This document shows positions 6,592 through 13,555 of a DNA stretch of 13,613 nt, one piece after another. Below the pieces are notes generated by a model. The model had not been told where the DNA came from and made no database searches. It saw only the letters and a program-made list of their open reading frames with translations. Both the position numbers and the translations under genes were made by a program. Origin of the DNA: an uncultured Granulicatella sp. (GTDB lineage Bacteria > Bacillota > Bacilli > Lactobacillales > Aerococcaceae); contig CALIJD010000218.1 in NCBI GenBank assembly GCA_938017885.1, positions 1-13,613 on the forward strand, written 5' to 3'. Position 1 is the first letter of the stretch. Each line of letters begins with the position of its first letter.

Positions 6592-7461
6592 CTAAAGTGC
6601 ATCACTTAAGCGTGCGAACTCTTCAATCGTCAGTGTTTCTGCACGTCTGGTTGGGTCGATGCCTGCAGATTCTAATGCAGCAGCTAAGCTTTCTTTTGTG
6701 TGACCCTCTCCCACATAAGCTTTTGCTAAATTATTCCATAGCGTTTTACGTCGTTGCACGAAGCTGTTTTTCACGAGCGCGAAGAATTTCGCTTCGTCTT
6801 TCACTTCTACAAGTGGTTTTTCGCGACGTTTCAATACTAAAATCGCAGAATCCACATTCGGAGCTGGATTGAAGACCGTCTTCGGCACGATAAATCCAAT
6901 GCTTGCTTCGCAGAAATATTGAATCGCAATCGTCAGTGATCCATACGCCTTCGAATTTGGCTCAGCTGTCATTCGTTGCGCCACTTCTTTTTGCATCATC
7001 ATCGCAAACCCATCGATTGGTAATTTTGATTCCAATAAATTCATAATGATTGGCGTTGTAATATAGTACGGCAAGTTGGCCACGACTAATAATGGCTCGT
7101 TGATGTCGAAATGCTCTCCGATGACTTGCTCTAAGTCAACGTCCAAGATGTCGCTATGAACCACCGTTACATTATCGTATAGGGCCAATGTTTCATCGAG
7201 CACTGGCAACAAACGGCCATCGATTTCAAACGCCAGCACTTGTTTGGCTTCTCTTGCTAGACGTTCGGTCAACGCACCAATCCCTGGTCCGATTTCAATG
7301 ACGTTTGTCGTTTTGTCGACTCCTGCCACCTCTAGCATACGCGTTAAAATATTCGGTTCAATTAGGAAGTTTTGCCCTAGACTCTTCTTTACCGTTAGCC
7401 CATGACGTTCCATAATCTCGCGCGTTCTTTTCGGCGTTGCAATATCCTTTATTTCATTCAT
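6592..7461 (-). CDS. rsmA: 16S rRNA dimethyladenosine transferase (A1518/A1519)
   Basis: KsgA/Dim1 family enzyme that dimethylates two adjacent adenosines in helix 45 of 16S rRNA, using S-adenosylmethionine, late in small-subunit assembly. It has 289 residues from the chosen start (MNEIKDIATP). Motifs in order: KKSLGQNFL (25-33), SAM-binding EIGPGIGALTE (56-66), the acidic FEIDGRL (78-84), and the catalytic NLPYY (129-133). A C-terminal helical domain includes FNPAPNVDSA and RRKTLWNNL. The ATG at 7461 was preferred to the one at 7473: GAGGA sits 5 bases before it and it overlaps the rnmV stop by 8 bases. It is the last gene of the hydrolase-tatD-rnmV-rsmA operon. In other bacteria loss of KsgA gives kasugamycin resistance. 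Confidence 0.97.
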   Translation of the reverse strand: MNEIKDIATPKRTREIMERHGLTVKKSLGQNFLIEPNILTRMLEVAGVDKTTNVIEIGPGIGALTERLAREAKQVLAFEIDGRLLPVLDETLALYDNVTVVHSDILDVDLEQVIGEHFDINEPLLVVANLPYYITTPIIMNLLESKLPIDGFAMMMQKEVAQRMTAEPNSKAYGSLTIAIQYFCEASIGFIVPKTVFNPAPNVDSAILVLKRREKPLVEVKDEAKFFALVKNSFVQRRKTLWNNLAKAYVGEGHTKESLAAALESAGIDPTRRAETLTIEEFARLSDAL

Positions 7462-8020
7462 GTTTGTCCTCATTTTCTAAGACAGCCTCAAGTGCCGCCC
7501 TTAATTGTTCTTCTGTAATACCAAATAATTGTAATCTTTTCGCGAACTGTTTTCCATTCGTATGGCCAATTTTTAGAAAATCCGCCACCGCTTGACGTCT
7601 TGTTGCTGAATCTGGTCGTCCGATAAACCCTAGCGCCATCAGTGTTGCCTGCGAAATCACTGGTTCTCCCGTTGCTGTTGAAATCTCATGCACCGATTCA
7701 AGTGCTCGCTGAATCGCTTCGGTACTCGCGTGTTCCACCCCAAGGCTCTTATGATTGTCTTTTCTGACGGCTTCTGCACGTTCGATAAAGGCATGCTTCA
7801 CACCAGGCACGCGCTCTTGAATGATGTTGCGAATACGAGTCCCAGGAAAATCAGGGTCCGTAAATACAATCACTCCACGCGTTTGCAGCGCCTTTTGAAT
7901 GAGCGCAATCGTTTCTTCGTCAATCGCCGAGCCATTCGTTTCAATCGTTTCGATATTCGGATAGATTTCTCTCAAGCGTCTTGTATCGTCTCGCCCTTCT
8001 ACGACAATGACTGGATTCAT
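7454..8020 (-). CDS. rnmV: ribonuclease M5, 5S rRNA maturase
   Basis: Primase-related Toprim nuclease that trims the 5S rRNA precursor in low-GC Gram-positives. 188 residues from MNPVIVVEGRDD. The Toprim residues are visible: Glu 8 in VVEGRDD, and Asp 55/Asp 57 in FTDPDFPG. Middle signatures RIRNII and a C-terminal domain with GLIGRPDS-like (here GFIGRPDS) and 'LKIGHTNGKQFAKRL' confirm RNase M5 rather than another Toprim protein. The start ATG (8018-8020) forms an ATGA overlap with the tatD stop. The longer frame to 8092 lies inside tatD and was rejected. Pairing with rsmA puts two rRNA maturation enzymes in one message, as in B. subtilis. Confidence 0.96.
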   Translation of the reverse strand: MNPVIVVEGRDDTRRLREIYPNIETIETNGSAIDEETIALIQKALQTRGVIVFTDPDFPGTRIRNIIQERVPGVKHAFIERAEAVRKDNHKSLGVEHASTEAIQRALESVHEISTATGEPVISQATLMALGFIGRPDSATRRQAVADFLKIGHTNGKQFAKRLQLFGITEEQLRAALEAVLENEDKHE

Positions 8021-8802
8021 AGCAAGCCTCTTTCTTCCATGCGGAATAGCTTGATAGCATTTTGTGTTGTTTGATGGGCCACTTCTTCCCAAGCAAGGCC
8101 GCGTTCTTTGGCAATCGTTTCAACCACGTAGCGCGTATAGCCAGGTTCGTTTCTCTTTCCACGGTATGGCACAGGGGCTAAATACGGTGCGTCGGTTTCC
8201 ACTAACATACGGTCGAATGGGACTAATTTTGCACATTCTCGAACTTGTGGCGCATTTTTGAACGTCGTCACCCCGCTAAAGGAAAAATGCATGCCTAAGT
8301 CCAAGAAACGCTTCATATATTCCACGTCGCCATTATAACTATGCATAATACCCCCGATGTCTTGAATACCTTCTTCTTTTAGAATCTTGTAGCAATCTTC
8401 TGTCGCATCGCGGTTGTGAATCACAATTGGTAATTTCATTTCTTTGGCAATCGCGATTTGGCGACGGAACACCTTGTCTTGTTCCTCGGGCGTTGAATCT
8501 TTCCAATAGTAATCCAACCCCATTTCCCCCATCGCGACCACTTGCGGATGCGTCAGACGTTCCTGTAGCCAACTTTCTATTTCTTTATTGTATTGATAGG
8601 CTTCGGTAGGATGCCATCCGATAATCGAAACCACTTCTTTGAAATCTTCACTGAGCTCCAGACTTCGCGTAATCGTGTCCGTATCAAACCCCACCACCGC
8701 AAAGCGCGTCACTGCCAGTTCTTTTGCACGCGCGATGACCTCTTCTTCTTCTCCTTTAAATGCAGATACATTTAAATGCGTATGCGTATCAAAAATCATC
8801 AT
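8017..8802 (-). CDS. tatD: TatD family metal-dependent hydrolase (DNase)
   Basis: TIM-barrel hydrolase of about 261 residues. Every metal ligand of the family is present: HTH with His 7 and His 9, Glu 93 in GEMGLDYYW, His 129 in PIVIHNR, His 154 in IMHSYNG, and Asp 204 in VETDAPYL. The EGYTR-like C-terminal signature appears as NEPGYTRYVVETIAKERG. Known relatives are 3'-5' exonucleases acting on DNA or RNA ends; the cellular substrate here is not evident. Two adjacent ATGs start the gene (8800-8802 and 8797-8799); the second has the better spacing from AGAGG. It follows the MBL hydrolase by only 8 bases and overlaps rnmV by 4 bases, so it is mid-operon. Confidence 0.95.
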   Translation of the reverse strand: MMIFDTHTHLNVSAFKGEEEEVIARAKELAVTRFAVVGFDTDTITRSLELSEDFKEVVSIIGWHPTEAYQYNKEIESWLQERLTHPQVVAMGEMGLDYYWKDSTPEEQDKVFRRQIAIAKEMKLPIVIHNRDATEDCYKILKEEGIQDIGGIMHSYNGDVEYMKRFLDLGMHFSFSGVTTFKNAPQVRECAKLVPFDRMLVETDAPYLAPVPYRGKRNEPGYTRYVVETIAKERGLAWEEVAHQTTQNAIKLFRMEERGLL

Positions 8803-8810
8803 TTCGCCTC

Positions 8811-9449
8811 TTATCTTGTTGCCCCATTTAAGAATGGGTTTGTCGCAATTTCATCTTTTAGCGTTGTTGGCTCCCCGTGTCCTGGGAAAATCACTGTTTC
8901 AGCAGGTAATGGCAATAAGTATTTGTGGATGCCTTCCATTAATTCTTTATGGCTTCCGTATGGGAAATCACTACGTCCAACACTGCCTTTAAACATCACG
9001 TCCCCACCGATAACAAATCCATTTTCTCTGAAAATAAAGATGGTTCCACCAGGTGAATGCCCTGGAATATGCGCTAATTCCGGTTCAAAACTTCCAACTT
9101 TCCATTTGCCCATTTCTTTAGGGAAATAACCATCCGCTGGCTTAGTGGTAATATTTTCTCCAGAGTAATATGAACGGTTCAATTCAGGATCGTGTAAAAA
9201 TACTTTTTCCAACTCATTCATATACATTGGAATATTGTATTCTTCACGAAGCGCATCTACTGCTCCGATATGGTCTCCGTGGGCATGTGTCAACACAATC
9301 GCTACTGGCTTCAACCCTTCTTCTTTAATTAATTGTTTAATATCCTCGGCTTGTGCACCTGGGTCAAAAATCACGGTTTCTTTATTTTGATCAATTAAAA
9401 AGTAGACATTTTCTTCTAAACGTCCTACTGGAATGCTTAATAACTCCAT
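8811..9449 (-). CDS. MBL-fold metallo-hydrolase, glyoxalase II-like (YqgX type)
   Basis: Metallo-beta-lactamase-fold hydrolase of 212 residues. The zinc ligands are intact: THAHGDH (His 55, His 57, Asp 59, His 60), His 131 in PGHSPGG, Asp 150 in GGDVMF, and His 191 in PGHGEPT. Length and the FKGSVGRSDFPYGS signature match the YqgX/YcbL single-domain group related to hydroxyacylglutathione hydrolase but lacking its C-terminal glutathione-binding domain. The true thiol-ester substrate is uncertain. The start at 9449 (MELLSIPVG) has AAAGGAGGA six bases upstream; the longer frame to 9506 would pass through that site and the likely promoter. It is the first gene of the tatD-rnmV-rsmA operon. Confidence 0.92.
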   Translation of the reverse strand: MELLSIPVGRLEENVYFLIDQNKETVIFDPGAQAEDIKQLIKEEGLKPVAIVLTHAHGDHIGAVDALREEYNIPMYMNELEKVFLHDPELNRSYYSGENITTKPADGYFPKEMGKWKVGSFEPELAHIPGHSPGGTIFIFRENGFVIGGDVMFKGSVGRSDFPYGSHKELMEGIHKYLLPLPAETVIFPGHGEPTTLKDEIATNPFLNGATR

Positions 9450-9474
9450 TTGTATTCCTCCTTTAGGTCTCCTC

Positions 9475-9503
9475 TTAACTCTACATAAAATAGTGAGTTC
9501 TTG
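9475..9503 (-). promoter_or_regulatory. possible promoter for the MBL-tatD-rnmV-rsmA operon
   Basis: On the minus strand, TTGCAA, a 17-base spacer and TAGAGT lie directly after the queT terminator. The -10 matches only 4 of 6, so this is tentative. Confidence 0.4.
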
Positions 9504-9507
9504 CAAT

Positions 9508-9538
9508 CAAAAAACGCCCAAGCATAGAGCCCAGACGT
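9508..9538 (-). terminator. Rho-independent terminator after queT
   Basis: On the minus strand ACGTCTGGGC pairs with GCTTGGGCGT (10 pairs, several G-T) around TCTAT, followed by six T residues, eight bases after the queT stop. Confidence 0.75.
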
Positions 9539-9545
9539 CTGTTGA

Positions 9546-10055
9546 TTAATCATTGATTAATTTTTTCAAATCGATGGCTTTGTTCAATGCCGTCATCAAC
9601 GGAATACCCGCTAATAATACGACGATTTCACCAAAGAATGTTTGCGCGTAGCTTAACCAGAATGGTAAACCTAATGCTAAGTTCAATTCAATCGCTACTA
9701 AGAAAATCATCACACTGAAGACACCTGCTAAAACAAACATACGTGTTTTAACGTCTTTCACTGATTTGAAGAAAAGTGCGCTGATAGCGAATGAAGCAAT
9801 TGTATGTCCTAATCCGAATACTAAGTCATACAAACCTAGACCAGACGCTGACATAAAGACTGAGTTGACAAGTAATACCCCGGCAACCACACCGATTCCG
9901 TATTTTTTGTCAAAAGCGAATAAGTGGTTCAACATTTCCGCAATACGAAATTGAACATCTCCGAATGCCATAAATGCTGTTAACGATGTAACGACCACAT
10001 AAAGCGCTGCGATGATTGCGTTAATCACAATCAATTTTGATTTTTTATTTTGCAT
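9546..10055 (-). CDS. queT: QueT family queuosine-precursor transporter component
   Basis: Integral membrane protein of 169 residues, predicted substrate-specificity (S) component of an ECF-type transporter for a queuosine precursor (preQ1 or related deazapurine). Five to six hydrophobic segments are evident. Family patterns include the N-terminal INAIIAALYVVVTSL, FGDVQFRIAEMLNHL (31-45), and GLYDLVFGLGHTIAS near 74-88. Its regulation supports the assignment: a class I preQ1 riboswitch covers its ribosome binding site, so translation should fall when preQ1 is plentiful. The start ATG is 7 bases after AGGAGG. No shared ECF energizing genes are in the window; these are usually elsewhere. No queuosine synthesis gene is visible here. 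Confidence 0.93.
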   Translation of the reverse strand: MQNKKSKLIVINAIIAALYVVVTSLTAFMAFGDVQFRIAEMLNHLFAFDKKYGIGVVAGVLLVNSVFMSASGLGLYDLVFGLGHTIASFAISALFFKSVKDVKTRMFVLAGVFSVMIFLVAIELNLALGLPFWLSYAQTFFGEIVVLLAGIPLMTALNKAIDLKKLIND

Positions 10056-10062
10056 GTTACTG

Positions 10063-10100
10063 CCTCCTAGTTTTTTATTGAGGGATGGTTTCGAACCTCA
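10063..10100 (-). ncRNA. preQ1 riboswitch, class I, upstream of queT
   Basis: Reading the minus strand from 10100: P1 5' strand TGAGG, loop TTCGAAACCATC with the conserved C-rich part, P1 3' strand CCTCA, then the A-rich tail ATAAAAAACTA that forms the H-type pseudoknot, running into AGGAGG. This matches the small preQ1-I consensus (GAGG...CCTC, AAAAAACUA). The Shine-Dalgarno begins inside the aptamer end (10063-10070), so control is at translation initiation. No terminator-type expression platform fits between the aptamer and the ATG. Confidence 0.93.
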
Positions 10101-10122
10101 TTGGCAAAAAACGCCATGTGCT

Positions 10123-10133
10123 ATTGTACTATA
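10123..10133 (-). promoter_or_regulatory. probable -10 region for queT
   Basis: The minus strand carries TATAGT overlapping TACAAT. Either would start transcription some 10-20 bases before the riboswitch. No convincing -35 is present, and read-through from the sigma factor gene is possible because no terminator separates them. Confidence 0.4.
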
Positions 10134-10169
10134 AACAGCGTAAGATTGGTAGTCTTAAGTTAAATTTCT

Positions 10170-10730
10170 TTATCCTCTACAAATTTGTTCTTTGAATTTC
10201 TTCTTACACCGTTTGTGAGCCCCTTTGACAGATGTAACCGACTTATCGAAGTGATCCGCCATCTCTTCAAACGTCTGCCCGTCTAATACCCCTAGAAACA
10301 CTTCTCTTTCAAAGCGAGATAAGTGATGGAAGTATTCCTCCGCATCTTCATGTAAAAATACTTGTTTCTCGCAAGATTCTACGGAAGCTGACATCAACGC
10401 TAGCTCCCCTTTATCCCCGTGGATTAGAAGATTATGAGGAACTACTCTTTGTCGATGCTCCCTTCTCAAACACTCCACTGCTAAGTTTTTTAGGCACCGT
10501 TGATAATAACCCGCAAACGAAACAGCATGGTCTTCATTATATTTATCTAATGCTCGTAACATCATGACTCTAGCTTCTTGAGCAAAATCTTCTTGATCCA
10601 TCTCATGAAAGAAATAATGATGATTCATACTGGCAATTAAAGGCTCAAACCTCTTTAATAACTCGGTGATGGCCTCCTCATTATTTTCTTTAGCTAAGTG
10701 AACTACTTCCGACAACTCTTTCTTTTCCAT
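10170..10730 (-). CDS. sigma-70 family factor, SigH/ComX-like
   Basis: Alternative RNA polymerase sigma factor of 186 residues with only regions 2 and 4. Region 2 spans about 17-96: DQEDFAQEARVMMLRALDKY (45-64) is the core-binding 2.2 helix, and SFAGYYQRCLKNLAVE with RREHRQRVVPHN (about 89-100) corresponds to the -10 recognition part. Its layout, ending in the R(Q)k-IPLN-like motif, resembles SigH. Region 4 spans about 137-182, with the HTH QTFEEMADHF and SVTSVKGAHKRCKKKF. In Lactobacillales this SigH/ComX-like group directs late competence genes, but this identity is inference. The start ATG has GGGAGG 8 bases upstream. No anti-sigma gene is adjacent. Confidence 0.85.
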   Translation of the reverse strand: MEKKELSEVVHLAKENNEEAITELLKRFEPLIASMNHHYFFHEMDQEDFAQEARVMMLRALDKYNEDHAVSFAGYYQRCLKNLAVECLRREHRQRVVPHNLLIHGDKGELALMSASVESCEKQVFLHEDAEEYFHHLSRFEREVFLGVLDGQTFEEMADHFDKSVTSVKGAHKRCKKKFKEQICRG

Positions 10731-10778
10731 AAAATAACCTCCCTATAAATTCCTCCCTCATTCCTTCTCCACTTCAGT

Positions 10779-10784
10779 ATATTG
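10779..10784 (-). promoter_or_regulatory. possible -10 of the sigma factor gene
   Basis: TATACT on the minus strand, about 50 bases before the ATG and just after the upstream terminator. No good -35 at 16-18 bases. Confidence 0.35.
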
Positions 10785-10795
10785 ATTAACAAACA

Positions 10796-10832
10796 TAAAA
10801 AGCCCTAGTTTTATCGGATAAAACCAAGACTT
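10796..10832 (-). terminator. Rho-independent terminator after the ArAE gene
   Basis: On the minus strand AAGTCTTGGTTTTAT pairs with ATAAAACTAGGGCTT (15 pairs, several G-T) around CCG, with a T5 tail. It lies 60 bases after the stop codon at 10894-10896; I see no further gene in that gap. Confidence 0.85.
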
Positions 10833-10893
10833 CTTAAGAATTAAATTCATTTTTCTTCTTGAAAATAAAAGATAGGATTATTTCCTAACCTTC

Positions 10894-11889
10894 TTAATTG
10901 CTTTTGGAAGAATTTCTACTCTTCTCTTTTCTCTTGAAATAATGCACACCATAAGTTTGATAGAAATCGACTTTCAGCTGTACGAATCGTTTCAAGTCTC
11001 TTAATAATTGATATAATTGCGCTCTTTTCTCAAATTCGCGTCTTGTTTGCGGCAAAGGTCTTTCTCGAAAATGTTCTAACATAGCTTCAATCTCATCAAT
11101 GAGTTGACTCGCTGTGTTCTGCTCTGCTAATTGCTCCGCCGTCTGTTTAAACATTTCAGACAAGATGGCCATTTCTTCCCCATCCCAGCGAAATTCATTT
11201 AAATTGACCGCCATAATTTCTAATAACTTTGTTTGATCGCGTCGCATTTCAAAGTACTGTTCATCGTAAGTGATTTCACTTGTTAGATGGTTCTCTGATT
11301 CTAAGCGAACATATTCTCTAGCCGCTTTCAATTTTTCTTTCACAATTTGAAGAACTTCACCATCATTTTTTCCATTTCCAACGGATAAAAATCCAGACAT
11401 TTTCAATAGAACTTCTCTCATTTTTGATTCAATTTCTTCACGAATGTCAATAATATGTTCACGGGACGATGGCATGTACCAGTTAAATAAAATGGCAACT
11501 CCCGCTCCAATCGTCACAAGAAGCATTTCATTCACAAACAAAGAGAACGTTAATTGTTGCTGCGTCCAAAGATGAATGACTAAAACGGTACTTGGTGCGA
11601 CTCCAATATCTACTTTTAATAAATAAGCCATTGGAATATAACATAATAAGTAAATTCCAAAACTCATCGCATCAAAACCAAAAGCCCAAAAGACGATTCC
11701 ACCCACCAAAAGTGCCAATAGGGCTGCAGCTAATCGTTGACTAGTGGCCGCTAAAGAGATTTTCTTCGTATCCATTACACTTAAAATCGCAATAATGGCA
11801 GCCGCAGAGGGGGTCGATAAATTGAATGCTTGTGCAATCATTAAAGCAGTAAATGCTGAAACGATTACCTTCATTATTTTAAGCTTCAT
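10894..11889 (-). CDS. aromatic acid exporter family (ArAE_1 / DUF939) membrane protein
   Basis: 331-residue protein with a hydrophobic N-terminal half and a soluble C-terminal half. Membrane segments are likely near residues 7-21, 28-39, 53-71, 74-91, 97-108 and 115-138. STPSAAAIIAILSVMDT (25-41), ATSQRLAAALLALLVGG (48-64) and VAPSTVLVIHLW (97-108) are the ArAE signatures. Residues 141-331 are charged and helical, matching the family's C-terminal domain, rich in heptad-like helices (SRE..DIREEIESKMREVLLKM). The substrate is not known. The first ATG overlaps the ogt end by 11 bases; the nearest AAGGAG is about 12 bases upstream, rather far, so expression may depend on coupling to ogt or start at the ATG at 11872-11874. 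Confidence 0.85.
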   Translation of the reverse strand: MKLKIMKVIVSAFTALMIAQAFNLSTPSAAAIIAILSVMDTKKISLAATSQRLAAALLALLVGGIVFWAFGFDAMSFGIYLLCYIPMAYLLKVDIGVAPSTVLVIHLWTQQQLTFSLFVNEMLLVTIGAGVAILFNWYMPSSREHIIDIREEIESKMREVLLKMSGFLSVGNGKNDGEVLQIVKEKLKAAREYVRLESENHLTSEITYDEQYFEMRRDQTKLLEIMAVNLNEFRWDGEEMAILSEMFKQTAEQLAEQNTASQLIDEIEAMLEHFRERPLPQTRREFEKRAQLYQLLRDLKRFVQLKVDFYQTYGVHYFKRKEKSRNSSKSN

Positions 11890-12409
11890 GATGGATCACT
11901 GTATCTCCTTGTATTTGATGTCCTTCCATCTCTAGAAGCGTTCTTTTTCTATTCAATCCTCCCGCAAATCCTGTTAATTTTCCTGTTGTCGCAACGACTC
12001 TATGACAAGGAACAACAAGCGAAATTGGGTTTTTCCCAATAGCGTTTGCGACGGCACGAGGGGAGGTTTTTCTACCTATCTTCTCACTGACTCGGTGAGT
12101 AACTTCATTATAAGTCCATACTTCTCCAAACGGAATTTCTAGCAATGTATTCCAAACACTTTGTTGAAAAGGAGTTCCTCCTTCATAAGCAATCGAAAAC
12201 AAAGGAGTTCCTGGAGTTTTCTCATGATAATACTGATTAATCCATGTTTTTACAGGTTCCCAAAGTGCTAAAGAATTATCCCATTTTGGATTTTTCACAA
12301 AGGCACACTCATATTTTTGTCCTTCAAACCACAACCCGGTTAATGCCACCTTATCACTTGCAGCAATCATCACTCCTAGTGGTGTATCTATCTTCGTCAA
12401 AACCGTCAT
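11879..12409 (-). CDS. ogt: methylated-DNA-[protein]-cysteine S-methyltransferase
   Basis: Suicide repair protein removing alkyl groups from O6-alkylguanine (and O4-alkylthymine) in DNA. 176 residues. An N-terminal RNase H-like domain (about 1-78) precedes the conserved C-terminal domain with a helix-turn-helix. Key features: PFGEVWTYNEV (93-103), the arginine-finger helix SPRAVANAIGKNP (116-128), and the active-site VPCHRVV with the acceptor Cys 135, then GFAGGLNRKRTLLEMEG. All catalytic positions appear intact. The start ATG has GAGGAGA about 8 bases upstream. Its promoter overlaps that of the divergent nucleoid-associated protein gene. No ada regulatory domain is attached. Confidence 0.96.
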   Translation of the reverse strand: MTVLTKIDTPLGVMIAASDKVALTGLWFEGQKYECAFVKNPKWDNSLALWEPVKTWINQYYHEKTPGTPLFSIAYEGGTPFQQSVWNTLLEIPFGEVWTYNEVTHRVSEKIGRKTSPRAVANAIGKNPISLVVPCHRVVATTGKLTGFAGGLNRKRTLLEMEGHQIQGDTVIHHEA

Positions 12410-12430
12410 GGCAGATTCTCCTCATTTCTC

Positions 12431-12459
12431 ATTACAAATCTATTTTTCTATTATATAAT
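12431..12459 (+). promoter_or_regulatory. sigma-A promoter for the nucleoid-associated protein gene
   Basis: -35 ATTACA (12431-12436), 17-base spacer, -10 TATAAT (12454-12459); the ATG follows AAAGGAG at 8 bases. Confidence 0.65.
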
Positions 12460-12478
12460 ATTTTCTATCGAATGAAAT
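12450..12478 (-). promoter_or_regulatory. promoter for ogt, overlapping the divergent promoter
   Basis: Minus-strand -10 TATAAT at 12450-12455 with a weak ATTTCA-type -35 at 17 bases. Its -10 shares two bases with the plus-strand -10. Confidence 0.5.
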
Positions 12479-12495
12479 AGGAAAGGAGCACTTTC

Positions 12496-13496
12496 ATGCT
12501 CATTAACGAAGCCATTTTACATATTTTAGATAAAAATTCAGGAAACTTACTCTTATCACAGGCCCCACTGCAACTGGGCGATCCATTTCTCATTGAATAC
12601 ATTACAAAACTCGTGGATAAAATCAAAAAAGGCGACCCGCATATCGGTCAATTAGCTTCTAGCGAACCGCTTCTTGGGTATCTTGCAGACGAAGGGATTT
12701 CCTTCTTAGAAAAGACGCAACAGTTATCCGATAAGCTCTTTGCTCTTATTGCTCCAGCAGAAGAAATCGGAGCTGCAGACTACCTATTCTTTACGGGAAC
12801 AAGCGATACAGGTGGTACACTGTTTGGAATGATTCGTCTTGATTACAGTTCAAAAGTCACACACTTTGTTGACTACGAAGGCGAAGCCGTTAGCAATACC
12901 ATCTTGCAAAATCACGCCATTTTACCAAACGCGACGCAAAAACCTTCGGAAGCGTTCATCGTAGATTTATCCAACGGCAACTACCACTTAATCGAGAAAA
13001 AAGTGGTAATCGAAGGTCAAAAGACGGCCTATTTCTCTGAAAAATTCTTAGAAATCACGGTGCCCGTCACAACGAAAGAACAAATCAAAGAAATCAAAAA
13101 AACGGTCACTCATATCGCAAAAAAACACGACGAGGACCGTACAAAGCGCTGGCAACGACGCAACAAGCCATCTTCCACCAGCTTGAAGAACAGGACGAAA
13201 TCGATGCCGCAGCCATCTTCGACAAGGTATTCGAGGAAAAACCGCTCGCACGTGAAGCTGCACAGTTGGCCATCACCGAAGAACGCGTTCCAGAAAAAAT
13301 CGCCGTAACGAACGTGCCAAAATACGAACGCAAATACAGCAAGCAAAAATTCAAACTCGACAACGGAATCGAAATTACCATTCCAAGTGAAATCTACGAA
13401 AACAAGGAAATGGTCGAATTCATCAACAATCCAGACGGTTCTGTTTCGGTACTCATCAAAAATATCGAAAGTATCTTAAATAAATTTAATGCGTAG
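12496..13496 (+). pseudogene. nucleoid-associated protein (NdpA/YejK-like, NA37), frameshifted
   Basis: Homologue of the 37-kDa nucleoid-associated protein family, a DNA-bound protein of poorly known role. The first frame reads well from MLINEAILHILDKNSG to about codon 215 (HIAKKHDEDRT). It then loses family character and continues, basic and Ser/Pro-rich, to a stop at 13306-13308. From 13146 the -1 frame carries the expected end: ALATTQQAIFHQLEEQDEID, FDKVFEEKPLAREAAQLAI, and the typical C-terminus KQKFKLDNGIEITIP and NPDGSVSVLIKNI, stopping at 13494-13496. One missing A in the run at 13143-13145 (AAA for AAAA) explains everything and would restore 333 residues. Start: ATG with AAAGGAG 8 bases upstream. 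It may be a true mutation, phase variation or a sequencing error; the downstream part is well conserved, so decay would be recent. Confidence 0.82.
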
Positions 13497-13521
13497 TACT
13501 ATCTATCTAATCTAAAACAAG

Positions 13522-13555
13522 AAACCTCCTAGAAAATTTCTAGGAGGTTTTCGTT
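13522..13555. terminator. bidirectional terminator between the NdpA-like gene and rsmG
   Basis: AAACCTCCTAGA pairs perfectly with TCTAGGAGGTTT around AAATT, 12 bp. The plus strand continues TTTTCGTTT. The minus strand continues TTTCTTGTTTT, so both convergent genes can end here. Confidence 0.85.

Noticed and set aside
6427..6609. 60-codon plus-strand ORF over the same region
   Set aside because: No ribosome binding site, antisense to the sdpRI promoter, the palindrome and the rsmA end; composition driven by the inverted repeat.
10723..10768. Possible short leader ORF (MREEFIG...) before the sigma factor gene
   Set aside because: The purine-rich stretch is too close to its ATG and it overlaps the sigma factor's own ribosome binding site; no further support.
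13266..13496. Separate small gene starting at TTG 13266
   Set aside because: It is the C-terminal part of the NdpA-like protein after the frameshift; the frame extends upstream to the break and there is no ribosome binding site.
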